Positions 26,596-34,135 of a DNA stretch of 52,428 bases are shown here, one piece after another. How positions within the stretch are numbered: the stretch's first letter is position 1; every line of letters starts with the position of its first letter. The notes beneath the pieces are model-generated. The model saw only the letters and a program-made list of their open reading frames with translations. It was not told the DNA's origin and ran no database searches. The translations under genes were made by a program, and so were the position numbers. This DNA is from Sporolactobacillus nakayamae. Lineage in GTDB: Bacteria; Bacillota; Bacilli; Bacillales; Sporolactobacillaceae. Location of the stretch: NCBI RefSeq assembly GCF_900113325.1, contig NZ_FOOY01000026.1, forward strand, positions 1 through 52,428. The letters run 5' to 3'.

Positions 26596-27537
26596 ATGAA
26601 GAAGGCTAGAATCATTTATAATCCTACGTCAGGACGGGAGCTTGCGAAAAAAAATATAGCCTATATCCTTGACCGGCTTGAAGATGCGGGATACGAAGCG
26701 TCCGCCTATGCGACCAAAAGGGAAGGGGACGCAACCAAGGCTGCACGCAAAGCGGTCAAACGGAAATTCGATCTCGTTGTTGCGGCAGGCGGCGACGGCA
26801 CCATTAATGAAGTAATTAGCGGACTTGCTGAGATGGACTACCGCCCGAAGCTCGGAATCTTGCCTTTAGGTACAACCAACGATTTTGCCCGGGCTATCGG
26901 TATACCGCGTGACATCGTCAAAGCCTGCAATGTGCTGTGCGACGGTCATGAGATGCCCATTGATATTGGAAAAGTCAACGACCGTTATTTCGTGAACATT
27001 GCCGGCGGCGGTAAGCTGACGGAGCTGACCTACGACGTACCAAGCAAACTGAAAACGATGATCGGTCAATTAGCCTATTTTATTAAGGGCATCGAAATGC
27101 TCCCATCAATACGGCCGATCAAAGTCAAAATTGATTATGACGACCGCACCTTTGAGGGCGACATCATGCTTTTCCTCGTCTCCAACAGCAATTCGGTCGG
27201 CGGATTTGAAAAATTAGCGCCGGATGCCAAGATGAATGACGGCCTGTTTGATCTAATTATTCTGAAGGCGGCAAATCTTGCCGAATTTATTCGCCTTGCA
27301 ACCATGGCGACACGCGGTGAGCATATGAAAGATCCGAAAGTCATCTACGCACAGGCGAGCCGGATCAAAATCGAAGCTGAAGAAAAAATGCAGCTCAATA
27401 TTGACGGCGAATACGGTGGCGATCTGCCTGGCGAGATCGTCAATCTCTATCACCATCTTCATCTTATGGTGCCGAAAGAAACCGAGGATGCGCACCTCCT
27501 TGCGTCCGAGCAGGATGTCAAGCAGCTTCAATCATAA
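26596..27537 (+). CDS. dagK: Diacylglycerol/lipid kinase (DgkB/YerQ type)
   Basis: The 313-residue kinase of the DAGK_cat family recycles diacylglycerol from lipoteichoic-acid synthesis. It has IIYNPTSGRE at the N-terminus, the nucleotide-binding AAGGDGTINEVISGL near 63, and LGILPLGTTNDFARAIGIP near 90. ATG 26596 gives the family N-terminus MKKARIIYNP, and GGTGA is just upstream; GTG 26587 is less likely. Gene order gatB-dagK-rlmCD is that of B. subtilis gatB-yerQ-yefA. Its 5' region holds a promoter and a structured leader. Confidence 0.92.
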   Translation: MKKARIIYNPTSGRELAKKNIAYILDRLEDAGYEASAYATKREGDATKAARKAVKRKFDLVVAAGGDGTINEVISGLAEMDYRPKLGILPLGTTNDFARAIGIPRDIVKACNVLCDGHEMPIDIGKVNDRYFVNIAGGGKLTELTYDVPSKLKTMIGQLAYFIKGIEMLPSIRPIKVKIDYDDRTFEGDIMLFLVSNSNSVGGFEKLAPDAKMNDGLFDLIILKAANLAEFIRLATMATRGEHMKDPKVIYAQASRIKIEAEEKMQLNIDGEYGGDLPGEIVNLYHHLHLMVPKETEDAHLLASEQDVKQLQS

Positions 27538-27559
27538 AGCGACATTCAGACCAAAAATG

Positions 27560-27588
27560 TGCCATGAACTTTTTGAGGTTCATGGCAT
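27560..27588. terminator. Hairpin after dagK
   Basis: TGCCATGAAC and GTTCATGGCA are perfect 10-bp arms around a T-rich loop; only a short T run follows (ATTTCG). It is a probable weak terminator. Confidence 0.55.
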
Positions 27589-27680
27589 TTCGTATGAGGT
27601 GAGAAGCACTTGTTTTACCCTGTGTTTACCGCTATCTTATAAAGAGATGAACCTGCAGGACATGCAGATTTTCCGGAATG

Positions 27681-27806
27681 GACCGATAAAACGCAAAAAG
27701 AGACCGATAAATCTACGAAACGGACCGATAAATTCGCGGAACAGACCGATATTCTTCCAAAACAGACCGATAAAATGTTGAAACAGACCGATAAATTCTG
27801 CAACAC
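27681..27806. repeat. 21-bp phased repeat array 3 (six units, core GACCGATAAA)
   Basis: Cores start at 27681, 27702, 27723, 27744 (GACCGATATT), 27765 and 27786, exactly 21 bp apart. It shares CGATAAA and the period with arrays 1 and 2 but has its own flanking letters (CAGACC). It sits just upstream of rlmCD, so it may lie within or beside that promoter. Confidence 0.93.
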
Positions 27807-27856
27807 CCATATTCAGCGCATGCAGGCTAACCATATGACCATTAGGAGTTCGAAAA

Positions 27857-29230
27857 ATGTCAGAATCCAATGTACCAGTAGCGAAAAATCAACAACTTGA
27901 GGTGACGTTCACCGACTTAACCCAGGACGGCGCCGGCGTTGCTAAGGTTGATGGCTATACACTCTTTATCCCCGGCGGATTGCCTGGAGAAAAAGCAAAA
28001 ATTCAAGTGACCAAAACGAAAAAAGGCTACGGTTACGGCCGTTTGCTTGAACTGACCGAGACCAGTGACCGTCGTGCCGAACCACCATGTCCGTATTATC
28101 CACAATGTGGCGGTTGCGCGATTCAACATATTAGCGCAGAGGGTCAGCTCGCCTACAAGCGAGAGATCGTCCAGAACGCATTGGAGCGGATCGGTGGTTT
28201 GACCGACATCACCGTCGAACCAACTCTCGGTATGGACGAGCCATGGAGTTATCGCAACAAGATACAGGTTCCGGTCGCCCAGCAAAATGGAAAGTTCGCC
28301 TTTGGTTTTTACAAGAAACGCAGCCACGAGATCGTCACCATGGATCATTGCATGATCACAGATCCGCTCATTGATGAAATCGTACAGACTGCAAGACATA
28401 TCGCCGAAGAAAACAAGATCATGCCCTATGACGAAACCAAGCACCGCGGCGTCCTGCGCCATGTCATGGCCCGTGTCGGCAAGAAAACCGGCGAGGTCAT
28501 GGTTGTTTTTGTGACGCGCGGCGATGAACTGCCGCACCGCAAGACATTGATCAAAGGACTGACCGAACACTATCCGCAAATCAAATCGATTGCCCAAAAT
28601 ATTAATACGAAGCGCACCAACGCGATTTTTGGTGACGCAACCAAAACACTCTGGGGGCGCGATGTCATCTATGATCAAATCGGCGATGTCACATTCGCCA
28701 TCTCAGCGCGCTCCTTCTTCCAGGTCAACCCGACCCAAACCGAAGTGCTCTACGGCAAAGCACTAGAGTACGCCGAACTGACCGGAAAAGAAACCGTGAT
28801 TGACGCCTACTGCGGCATCGGTACGATTTCCCTGTTTCTTGCCAAGGAAGCAAAACATGTCTATGGCGTCGAGATCGTACCCGAAGCGATCGAGGATGCA
28901 CGGAAAAATGCCGAACTCAACAAAATCACAAATGCCACGTTCGAGGTCGGCAAGTCGGAAGATGTGATTCCAACATGGCGTGATCAAGGGATCGATCCTG
29001 ACGTCATTGTTGTCGATCCACCGCGCAAAGGTTGCGACGCCTCGCTTCTTGATACGATGCTCGCCATGCAGCCGGAGCGGATTGTCTATGTTTCCTGTAA
29101 TCCAGCCACACTCGCCCGCGACCTCAAGCTGCTCACCGCAGGCGGGTATCAAGTGAAAAAGGTGCAGCCAGTCGATATGTTCCCACAGACGATGCACGTT
29201 GAATGTTGTGTGTCGCTTGAAAAAATATAA
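27857..29230 (+). CDS. rlmCD: 23S rRNA (uracil-5-)-methyltransferase RlmCD (RumA/YefA)
   Basis: The 457-residue protein has a TRAM domain (VTFTDLTQDGAGVAKVDGYTLFIPG), a 4Fe-4S cluster motif CPYYPQCGGCAIQH near 75, SAM motifs DAYCGIGTISLFLAKEA near 315 and DPPRKGCD near 385, and the catalytic Cys in VYVSCNPATLARDL. It methylates U747 and U1939 of 23S rRNA in Gram-positives. The last ten codons (after about 29195) appear to be supplied by an integrative element, because a diverged second copy of the HVEC tail lies at 33824-33856. AGGAG precedes ATG 27857. Confidence 0.95.
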   Translation: MSESNVPVAKNQQLEVTFTDLTQDGAGVAKVDGYTLFIPGGLPGEKAKIQVTKTKKGYGYGRLLELTETSDRRAEPPCPYYPQCGGCAIQHISAEGQLAYKREIVQNALERIGGLTDITVEPTLGMDEPWSYRNKIQVPVAQQNGKFAFGFYKKRSHEIVTMDHCMITDPLIDEIVQTARHIAEENKIMPYDETKHRGVLRHVMARVGKKTGEVMVVFVTRGDELPHRKTLIKGLTEHYPQIKSIAQNINTKRTNAIFGDATKTLWGRDVIYDQIGDVTFAISARSFFQVNPTQTEVLYGKALEYAELTGKETVIDAYCGIGTISLFLAKEAKHVYGVEIVPEAIEDARKNAELNKITNATFEVGKSEDVIPTWRDQGIDPDVIVVDPPRKGCDASLLDTMLAMQPERIVYVSCNPATLARDLKLLTAGGYQVKKVQPVDMFPQTMHVECCVSLEKI

Positions 29231-30719
29231 AAGATAGATGGGGATCCGAGAATCGGTAATAAATTCTCGGACTACCATCTTTTTTTATTTCTATTTTTTT
29301 GATTAACCTGTGAAGCATTTCTTCGTTCAGAGTTGGATGTTTAATGAAATGCTCAATTTCTCTAAACAACTCGTTTAATTGTTGTTCGTTAACTTGATTA
29401 GTAGAACCGTTTTCTAACTCTTCTTTGGTTGCAATGAAACGAGAAATATTTGTGTTGTTCTCATCAACAAGATCTTGGTAAGCTTCATCAGTAATTTCGC
29501 TTCGAATCTTCAACCGAAGAGCTTCGTTTTTTTCCTTTGATAAGGTTTCAATTTTATTCTTTAATTGCTGAATTTGTTTTAAACGCTTTGATTCAGATGC
29601 CTGAAGACGTTTATCTAGAATGTCTCGAAATTTCTTTGATGAGATGCGGGTATAGAGACCCTTGATATCGCTGGTTATAACGTCAACAAGATCAGATTCG
29701 CGAATAATATGATCGGAACAAAGCGTATGACCGTGTTTATCGAAACTACCGCACACATAGCCTTTTCTGTTTTTTTTATAATGCATGCCTCGTCCACAAT
29801 CTGAACAAAACGCTATGCTCGTAAAAAGGTGATATTTCGAGTGAGCATGCTCTCTGGATCTTTGAACTAAAAGCTGTTGAACCAAATCGAAGTTTTGCTT
29901 CGATATGATCGCTTCATGTGTTCCTTCCACTCTAATCACGTTATCAGGGACATTCTTTTTCCGTTTCGTAGAAGTTACACTGATGGATGTTTCACGTTGT
30001 TGGACAAGATTTCCGATATAATGTTCATTGGAAAGAATACCTTTAATGGTTGATCCATGCCAAATGGAGCTCGCATTTTTTTTATGGGCTACCTGAGATG
30101 AGGTGGGAATCTTCTCTTTCAGCAATTGCCTCGCTATATGGTCAAATCCTTGACCTGCGATATAACATTTGAAGATCCGCTGTACAACTTCAACAGTAAA
30201 ATCGTTTCGCAAAACTAACTGTTTATCAACAATTGTATAGCCATATGGTGGGATTGATCCGTTGAACTCGCCATTCCGTGCTTTTACTTCAAATGAGTAT
30301 TTTATCCGCCGACTCATCGTTTGTGATTCGTTCTCATAAACCCACGCGTATAAACCAAACATAGAAGTCTGATTTTCTAATGAGTTGATTGCTCCGTCGA
30401 GTGTGATTATGTCAATCCCACTGTTTTCTTGAAGACTATTTAAGACCCTATAAGATAATTCTCCATTTCGGGCAAGACGGGATAATTCTTTTGCGAGGAT
30501 AATGTCAAACTTATGACTCTTCGCATCTCGCAACATTTGCTGAAAACCTGGTCTCTTCGTAGCCTTTGTACCACTTTGCACATCTGAATAGATTTTGAAA
30601 AGATCCCAACCACGATTCGCAATGTAGTTTTCGAAGATTTCTCTTTGGTTTATTAGTGACTTTTTTTGTTCCTCCTTATCAGTTGATACGCGTACATAAA
30701 CGGCACATCGTTTTGTCAA
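29133..30719 (-). CDS. Large serine recombinase (integrase of the rlmCD element)
   Basis: The 528 residues have an N-terminal resolvase domain with catalytic Ser in YVRVSTDKEEQ and the motif LAKELSRLARNGE. A recombinase domain (PPYGYTIVDKQLVL; SSIWHGSTIKGILSNEHYIGN) follows, then a zinc ribbon (CSDCGRGM ... YVCGSFDKHGHTLCSDH) and a coiled coil near 380-430. The native end is probably near IYYRFSDP. The last 20 or so codons run across the left attachment site antisense to rlmCD, so the C-terminus changes when the element excises. TTG start 30719 overlaps the upstream stop (TTGA), with GGGGAAG as the site. It integrates and, with a directionality factor, excises the element. Confidence 0.92.
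   Translation of the reverse strand: MTKRCAVYVRVSTDKEEQKKSLINQREIFENYIANRGWDLFKIYSDVQSGTKATKRPGFQQMLRDAKSHKFDIILAKELSRLARNGELSYRVLNSLQENSGIDIITLDGAINSLENQTSMFGLYAWVYENESQTMSRRIKYSFEVKARNGEFNGSIPPYGYTIVDKQLVLRNDFTVEVVQRIFKCYIAGQGFDHIARQLLKEKIPTSSQVAHKKNASSIWHGSTIKGILSNEHYIGNLVQQRETSISVTSTKRKKNVPDNVIRVEGTHEAIISKQNFDLVQQLLVQRSREHAHSKYHLFTSIAFCSDCGRGMHYKKNRKGYVCGSFDKHGHTLCSDHIIRESDLVDVITSDIKGLYTRISSKKFRDILDKRLQASESKRLKQIQQLKNKIETLSKEKNEALRLKIRSEITDEAYQDLVDENNTNISRFIATKEELENGSTNQVNEQQLNELFREIEHFIKHPTLNEEMLHRLIKKIEIKKDGSPRIYYRFSDPHLSFIFFQATHNIQRASSVGTYRLAAPFSLDTRLR
29236..29288 (+). terminator. Terminator after rlmCD, carried by the element
   Basis: AGATGG..ATCCGAGAAT pairs with ATTCTCGGA..CCATCT, followed by a T run (29281-29287). 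It lies inside the recombinase frame on the other strand, so the element end supplies a new stop and a new terminator to the host gene. Confidence 0.7.
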
Positions 30720-30880
30720 GCCACCACTTCCCCTTCTCGGTTAGAAGAGTCAGTGGAATTCACCTTATCTTTACAATAGGCCGCGTTCACAAGCGTGTCA
30801 ATTTTATCCTCAACGATTGCACCCAATAAATCTTCCACAGCAATGTTGGCTCTGTTATCGAAAATTCTTTCTATAGTCAT
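30716..30880 (-). CDS. Small 54-residue protein upstream of the recombinase
   Basis: From ATG 30880 (site GGGAGGA on minus, 10 nt upstream) the protein is MTIERIFDNRANIAVEDLLGA, then an acidic middle and a polar tail. Its stop overlaps the recombinase start (TTGA). A longer frame to 30943 lacks a ribosome-binding site. I do not recognise the family. Its position, size and coupling make it a candidate recombination directionality factor or an accessory protein of the integrase; that is inference only. Confidence 0.6.
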   Translation of the reverse strand: MTIERIFDNRANIAVEDLLGAIVEDKIDTLVNAAYCKDKVNSTDSSNREGEVVA

Positions 30881-30900
30881 AGAGGGGTAGTCCTCCCGGT

Positions 30901-30957
30901 TGTCAATTTTATGTTGACATTCGATACGTCGAATGTTATCCATTGACTATAGTCAAT
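30901..30957. promoter_or_regulatory. Cluster of three inverted repeats in the divergent control region
   Basis: TGTCAA/TTGACA (arms 30901-30906 and 30914-30919), ACATTCGA/TCGAATGT (30917-30936) and the perfect palindrome ATTGACTATAGTCAAT (30942-30957) fill the gap between the minus-strand integrase pair and the plus-strand XRE gene. These are likely regulator binding sites for the XRE protein at 31013. A TATAAT-like box for plus lies at 30979-30986. Confidence 0.65.
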
Positions 30958-31012
30958 AACATTTTGTACCAGAAGTGGTATATAATATCTATACTTTTGC
31001 GAGGAGAACTTC

Positions 31013-31510
31013 ATGGGTAAGATTAATATCTATTTGAGAACAGTAGACTTTAAGGAAAAGCTCCAAACACTTTATGAACGTCTAAAAGGGGAAGAGCCCT
31101 CTCCTTTTTTTGGTCATACACTTAGCCGTTCTAGGCTAAGTAATTTTGAAACCTCATTCAGCAGACAAAATAAAAAACAAAAAACGTTGATTGAAATGTT
31201 AAACGAACATTTAGCTGCTAAGGAAATGACCCAGCAGCAACTTGCAATGAGGTCGTATTTAACGAAGGGATACATAAGTAATATTTTCAATCGACGTATT
31301 AATCCCTCAAAATCTAAGTTGTTTCAAATAGCTTTGGCACTTGAACTATCTCTGGAAGAAACAGCAAGGTTGTTAAAAACAAGGGGTTTTTTGCTGAATG
31401 ACTCTGATGATGGGGATAAAGTTATTATCGCTTGTATTGAAAATCAGGAGTATGACCTTGATAATGTTCATGATCTGATGGAGGAGTACGCTCACATTGA
31501 ATTCCTATAG
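31013..31510 (+). CDS. XRE-family helix-turn-helix regulator of the element
   Basis: The 165 residues carry an HTH_3-type domain at about 65-125 (LIEMLNEHLAAKEMTQQQL, then LTKGYISNIFNRRINPSKSKL) followed by a short helical C-terminus (LLKTRGFLLNDSDD ... VHDLMEEYAH). This Firmicutes subtype has an unusual N-terminal 60-residue extension here. RBS GAGGAG precedes ATG. It is placed like a phage-type repressor, divergent to the integrase pair and upstream of the cargo gene, with three inverted repeats between. It probably controls excision and/or the DUF3800 gene. Confidence 0.8.
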   Translation: MGKINIYLRTVDFKEKLQTLYERLKGEEPSPFFGHTLSRSRLSNFETSFSRQNKKQKTLIEMLNEHLAAKEMTQQQLAMRSYLTKGYISNIFNRRINPSKSKLFQIALALELSLEETARLLKTRGFLLNDSDDGDKVIIACIENQEYDLDNVHDLMEEYAHIEFL

Positions 31511-31577
31511 CCAGTCATTTGTCGAATAAATACGCAAATATTTTTGAAGTAGGTAAATAGTGGCTTAAAATAAAAAC

Positions 31578-31615
31578 AAAAAAGCAACGCATTCATGTTG
31601 AATGAGTTGCTTTTT
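31578..31615. terminator. Terminator between the XRE and DUF3800 genes
   Basis: AAAAAGCAAC.CATTCA and TGAATG.GTTGCTTTTT form a long hairpin with A and T runs. The DUF3800 gene must therefore have its own promoter within 31616-31748. Confidence 0.8.
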
Positions 31616-31748
31616 CAAAAACGCTCGCACTCAAATTGAATGAGAGCAATTCATATTATACGCAAGAACGATTCTAACTATCCATATGTTATTATTAATT
31701 TAACATGTTTCGTGTTAAATTTCAAGGGGAAAGGATTGGTGCTTAGGT

Positions 31749-32555
31749 ATGAGTCACTTGTTCAATACGTTTCATACTCAAGAAATACATGTGTTTTTTG
31801 ATGAATCCGGCAAGGAAAGTGATCGTCCTAATCTCTTAGGGTCACTTTCAATTCCTAAAAAAATCTATGAGCAAAAAGAAATACAATGCATGAACGAGTC
31901 CTTGAGAGCTAACCAGTTTAAAATACATTGGAAGAATTACAATGGCAATTCATTCGTTAAGGAAAAGATTGTTGAGTTAATTGACCTTTTTATTCAATAT
32001 GAAGAGTACATAAAGTTTAATGTCATTAATTATCATTATGGATTCCTAAAGGACCAGCAATCCTTTACAAAACAAGACAGGGACATAGCAATTTATTCAA
32101 AATTTCCCGAACGATTAATTTATGGTCTAATTAGAGGTTACGGCAGTGAGACTCATATTGTTGCTAACATTTTTATCGATAAATCAACGGAATATGAAAA
32201 ATTAAAATTGGATGAGACATTAATCTCAACTCTTAACAGTCAATCGTTGTACAGAGGAGAAAAATTTTACGCACAGGATTGTGAAATGTTGCCCAAAAAT
32301 AGTGAAATTGGTTTGGAACTGATTGATGTGCTATTAGGGATAATCAGAACCATAATTATAAATCCTCAAATTACCGAAATGAGCAGTAAGATTAAGCAGG
32401 CTAAAGTATCTCTGACCACCGAATTACTCAAAAATACTAAATTAATTCAAACACTAAGTGGATTAAAATATTTTGAATGGCGAGGCAATCCCAGATTGAC
32501 ACAGATAGATTTTCTGGATTATATTCACGCGTTTTTAATTCGACAAACCTACTGA
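31749..32555 (+). CDS. DUF3800 domain protein (cargo)
   Basis: The 268 residues match DUF3800 by its acidic motifs: VFFDESGKES near residue 15, IFIDKSTEYEKLK near 140 and AQDCEMLPKNSEIGLELIDVLLG near 176. The family is thought to have an RNase H-like nuclease fold with Asp/Glu metal ligands, and is common in phage, mobile elements and defence islands. The gene is AT-rich compared with the housekeeping genes, in keeping with transfer. A GGGGAAAGG site lies upstream of ATG 31749. The biological role is unknown; anti-phage activity is a possibility. Confidence 0.8.
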   Translation: MSHLFNTFHTQEIHVFFDESGKESDRPNLLGSLSIPKKIYEQKEIQCMNESLRANQFKIHWKNYNGNSFVKEKIVELIDLFIQYEEYIKFNVINYHYGFLKDQQSFTKQDRDIAIYSKFPERLIYGLIRGYGSETHIVANIFIDKSTEYEKLKLDETLISTLNSQSLYRGEKFYAQDCEMLPKNSEIGLELIDVLLGIIRTIIINPQITEMSSKIKQAKVSLTTELLKNTKLIQTLSGLKYFEWRGNPRLTQIDFLDYIHAFLIRQTY

Positions 32556-33130
32556 TATGAATCAACTGCAGGGGGGACGACCATACGGATCGGTCCGAAC
32601 CATTGAAGTTTTCAGGTTTAGTTCAGAGACTGGCCAGAACAGACCAACTATAAAGAATGGGACATTAAGCAAAGAAACTATACTTAATGTGGACTTTCGG
32701 ACAAATTGTTATAAAATTCCGGGAAAGTCAGGATAATAAGATGATTCACCAGTTCAATCCTAAGAGAAAATCAATCCAGGTAGTTCATGCCACTATTGAG
32801 GATTACAGAAGCTTCTCCAGTGAATAATTTATTTGTAATAATAGGCTATCAGGATTAAAAATCAGTAACATAGCCTATTGAATTACCAACAATTAAAGAT
32901 CAACAAAAGATGGAATGGAGAACTTCTTCTGTTGGGCGGAACTCTATAAAATTAACGTACCGAAGAAATATGGACAAGGAATGAAATGATCAAATCTTAC
33001 AATTTTCTTTGATCATTTAACCACTAAAAGCAATAGTGAAATATCATTCTGTCCCCTCGAGCCATGTTGAGATAGTCGCACTGCTACAAAGGAATTTGTA
33101 ATTAAACAACAGGAAATGAGGAGCTCTGGA
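32556..33130. other. Gene-less stretch inside the element
   Basis: About 570 bp with stops in all frames. Short coherent peptides such as MENFFCWAELYKINVPKKYGQG (near 32910-32985) hint at decayed coding sequence. No hairpin or repeat stood out. Confidence 0.5.
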
Positions 33131-33697
33131 GTGGATAATGAAAAAAGGAAGTTGTCACCAGAACAACGTGAAGAAATACTCGGTGTATTGAAAGCCCGTT
33201 TTGAGAAAAACATGAATCGTCATAAAGGACTTGAATGGATTAAAGTACAAGCAAAGCTAGAAACTAATACTGAAAAACTGTGGTCCCTCAATGAAATGGA
33301 AATAACCGGCGGTGAACCGGATGTTGTTGGTCACGATATAAAGACAGATGAATACATTTTTTATGATTGTTCAGTGGAAAGCCCTAAAGGTCGCAGAAGT
33401 TTTTTTTACGACCGTGAGGCACTGGAATCAAGGAAAGCACACAAACCAGAAAACAACGCTTTAGATATGGCTGCTGACATGGGTATTGAGATATTAACGG
33501 AAGAACAATACCGGGAGCTGCAGAAACTTGGAAATTTCGACAATAAAACATCGAGCTGGGTGAAAACACCTTCTAATATTAGAAAACTCGGTGGGGCCAT
33601 CTTTTGTGATCGTCGCTACGACACTGTCTTTGTGTACCACAATGGAGCAGAGAGCTACTATGCTGCCAGGGGTTTCCGGGGCTCGTTAAGGGTCTGA
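33131..33697 (+). CDS. DUF4256 domain protein
   Basis: The 188-residue protein has the family sequence: LSPEQREEILGVLKARFEKN, LEWIKVQAKLE, MEITGGEPDVVGHD, IFYDCSVESPKGRRSFFYDREALESR, and a C-terminal AIFCDRRYDTVFVYHNGAESYYAARGFRGSLRV. The function is unknown. GTG 33131 is preferred because GAGGAG at 33118-33123 lies 7 nt upstream; ATG 33116 has no site. It is the last gene before the right attachment site, so it is probably part of the element, although DUF4256 also occurs as an ordinary chromosomal gene. Confidence 0.82.
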   Translation: MDNEKRKLSPEQREEILGVLKARFEKNMNRHKGLEWIKVQAKLETNTEKLWSLNEMEITGGEPDVVGHDIKTDEYIFYDCSVESPKGRRSFFYDREALESRKAHKPENNALDMAADMGIEILTEEQYRELQKLGNFDNKTSSWVKTPSNIRKLGGAIFCDRRYDTVFVYHNGAESYYAARGFRGSLRV

Positions 33698-33823
33698 ATT
33701 TTGGTTTGAAACGCAGCCAGGTGAAAGGACGCTGGCGGCTTATACCTCATGGGGATAGATATCGCCAAAAGGTTGGATTATCAAAATTCTTTTGTTAATT
33801 TGTATAAGAGTTATGTGATTTCG

Positions 33824-33856
33824 CATGTCGAGTGCATGGTGCAACTTCATCGGTAA
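33824..33856 (+). pseudogene. Displaced 3' end of rlmCD at the right attachment site (attR)
   Basis: The 11 codons read HVECMVQLHR-stop, parallel to the rlmCD end HVECCVSLEKI-stop at 29195-29230. Codon-third differences with shared amino acids, and no similarity upstream of CAT/CAC, fix the junction near GCA (33823-33825). The fragment has no start or ribosome-binding site and is not translated. Confidence 0.7.
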
Positions 33857-34135
33857 ATGTATAACTAAAAAATAAACTTCTGAATCAAAATAAACATTTC
33901 CGATTCCGACTCTGATTTCGTGAAAAAAATTTTCCGATTTCGGGGTCCTTTCTCTACTATCACTTGCCCTGCCTTGATTTTGCCTTCAACCAACTTTCTG
34001 AAGACTTTTAGCAAAGTTAGGAGCTTGAACCCCAGATCATATTTTTAAAATATTGGTAAGTTAAATTGTGAATAATTAGGATAACATTAAGTACCATCCC
34101 GGTGTTTCAAGTTAATTTTGACAGGTCACCGATTA
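33857..34135. other. Gap between the element and the CotA gene
   Basis: I see nothing but AT-rich sequence with repeated TTTCCGATT words near 33896-33942 and no gene. Confidence 0.5.

Larger units (their letters stand above)
29195..33825. mobile_element. Integrative element of about 4.6 kb inserted in the 3' end of rlmCD
   Basis: The left junction is at the HVEC codons of rlmCD (GCAC at 29194-29197). The right junction is at 33823-33826, where CATGTCGAGTGC begins an open tail HVECMVQLHR-stop. The two tails share amino acids but differ at codon third positions (CAC/CAT, GTT/GTC, GAA/GAG, TGT/TGC), which is what two independent rlmCD ends would show. Cargo is a serine recombinase, a 54-codon protein, an XRE regulator, DUF3800 and a DUF4256-like protein. 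There is no relaxase or conjugation gene, so it is not self-transmissible. The same host gene is a known hot spot in streptococci, and the B. subtilis yefA-yefB junction looks analogous. Confidence 0.75.

Noticed and set aside
27917-28678. 253-codon minus-strand frame inside rlmCD
   Set aside because: Antisense of a conserved gene, with His/Asp-rich content typical of a shadow frame.
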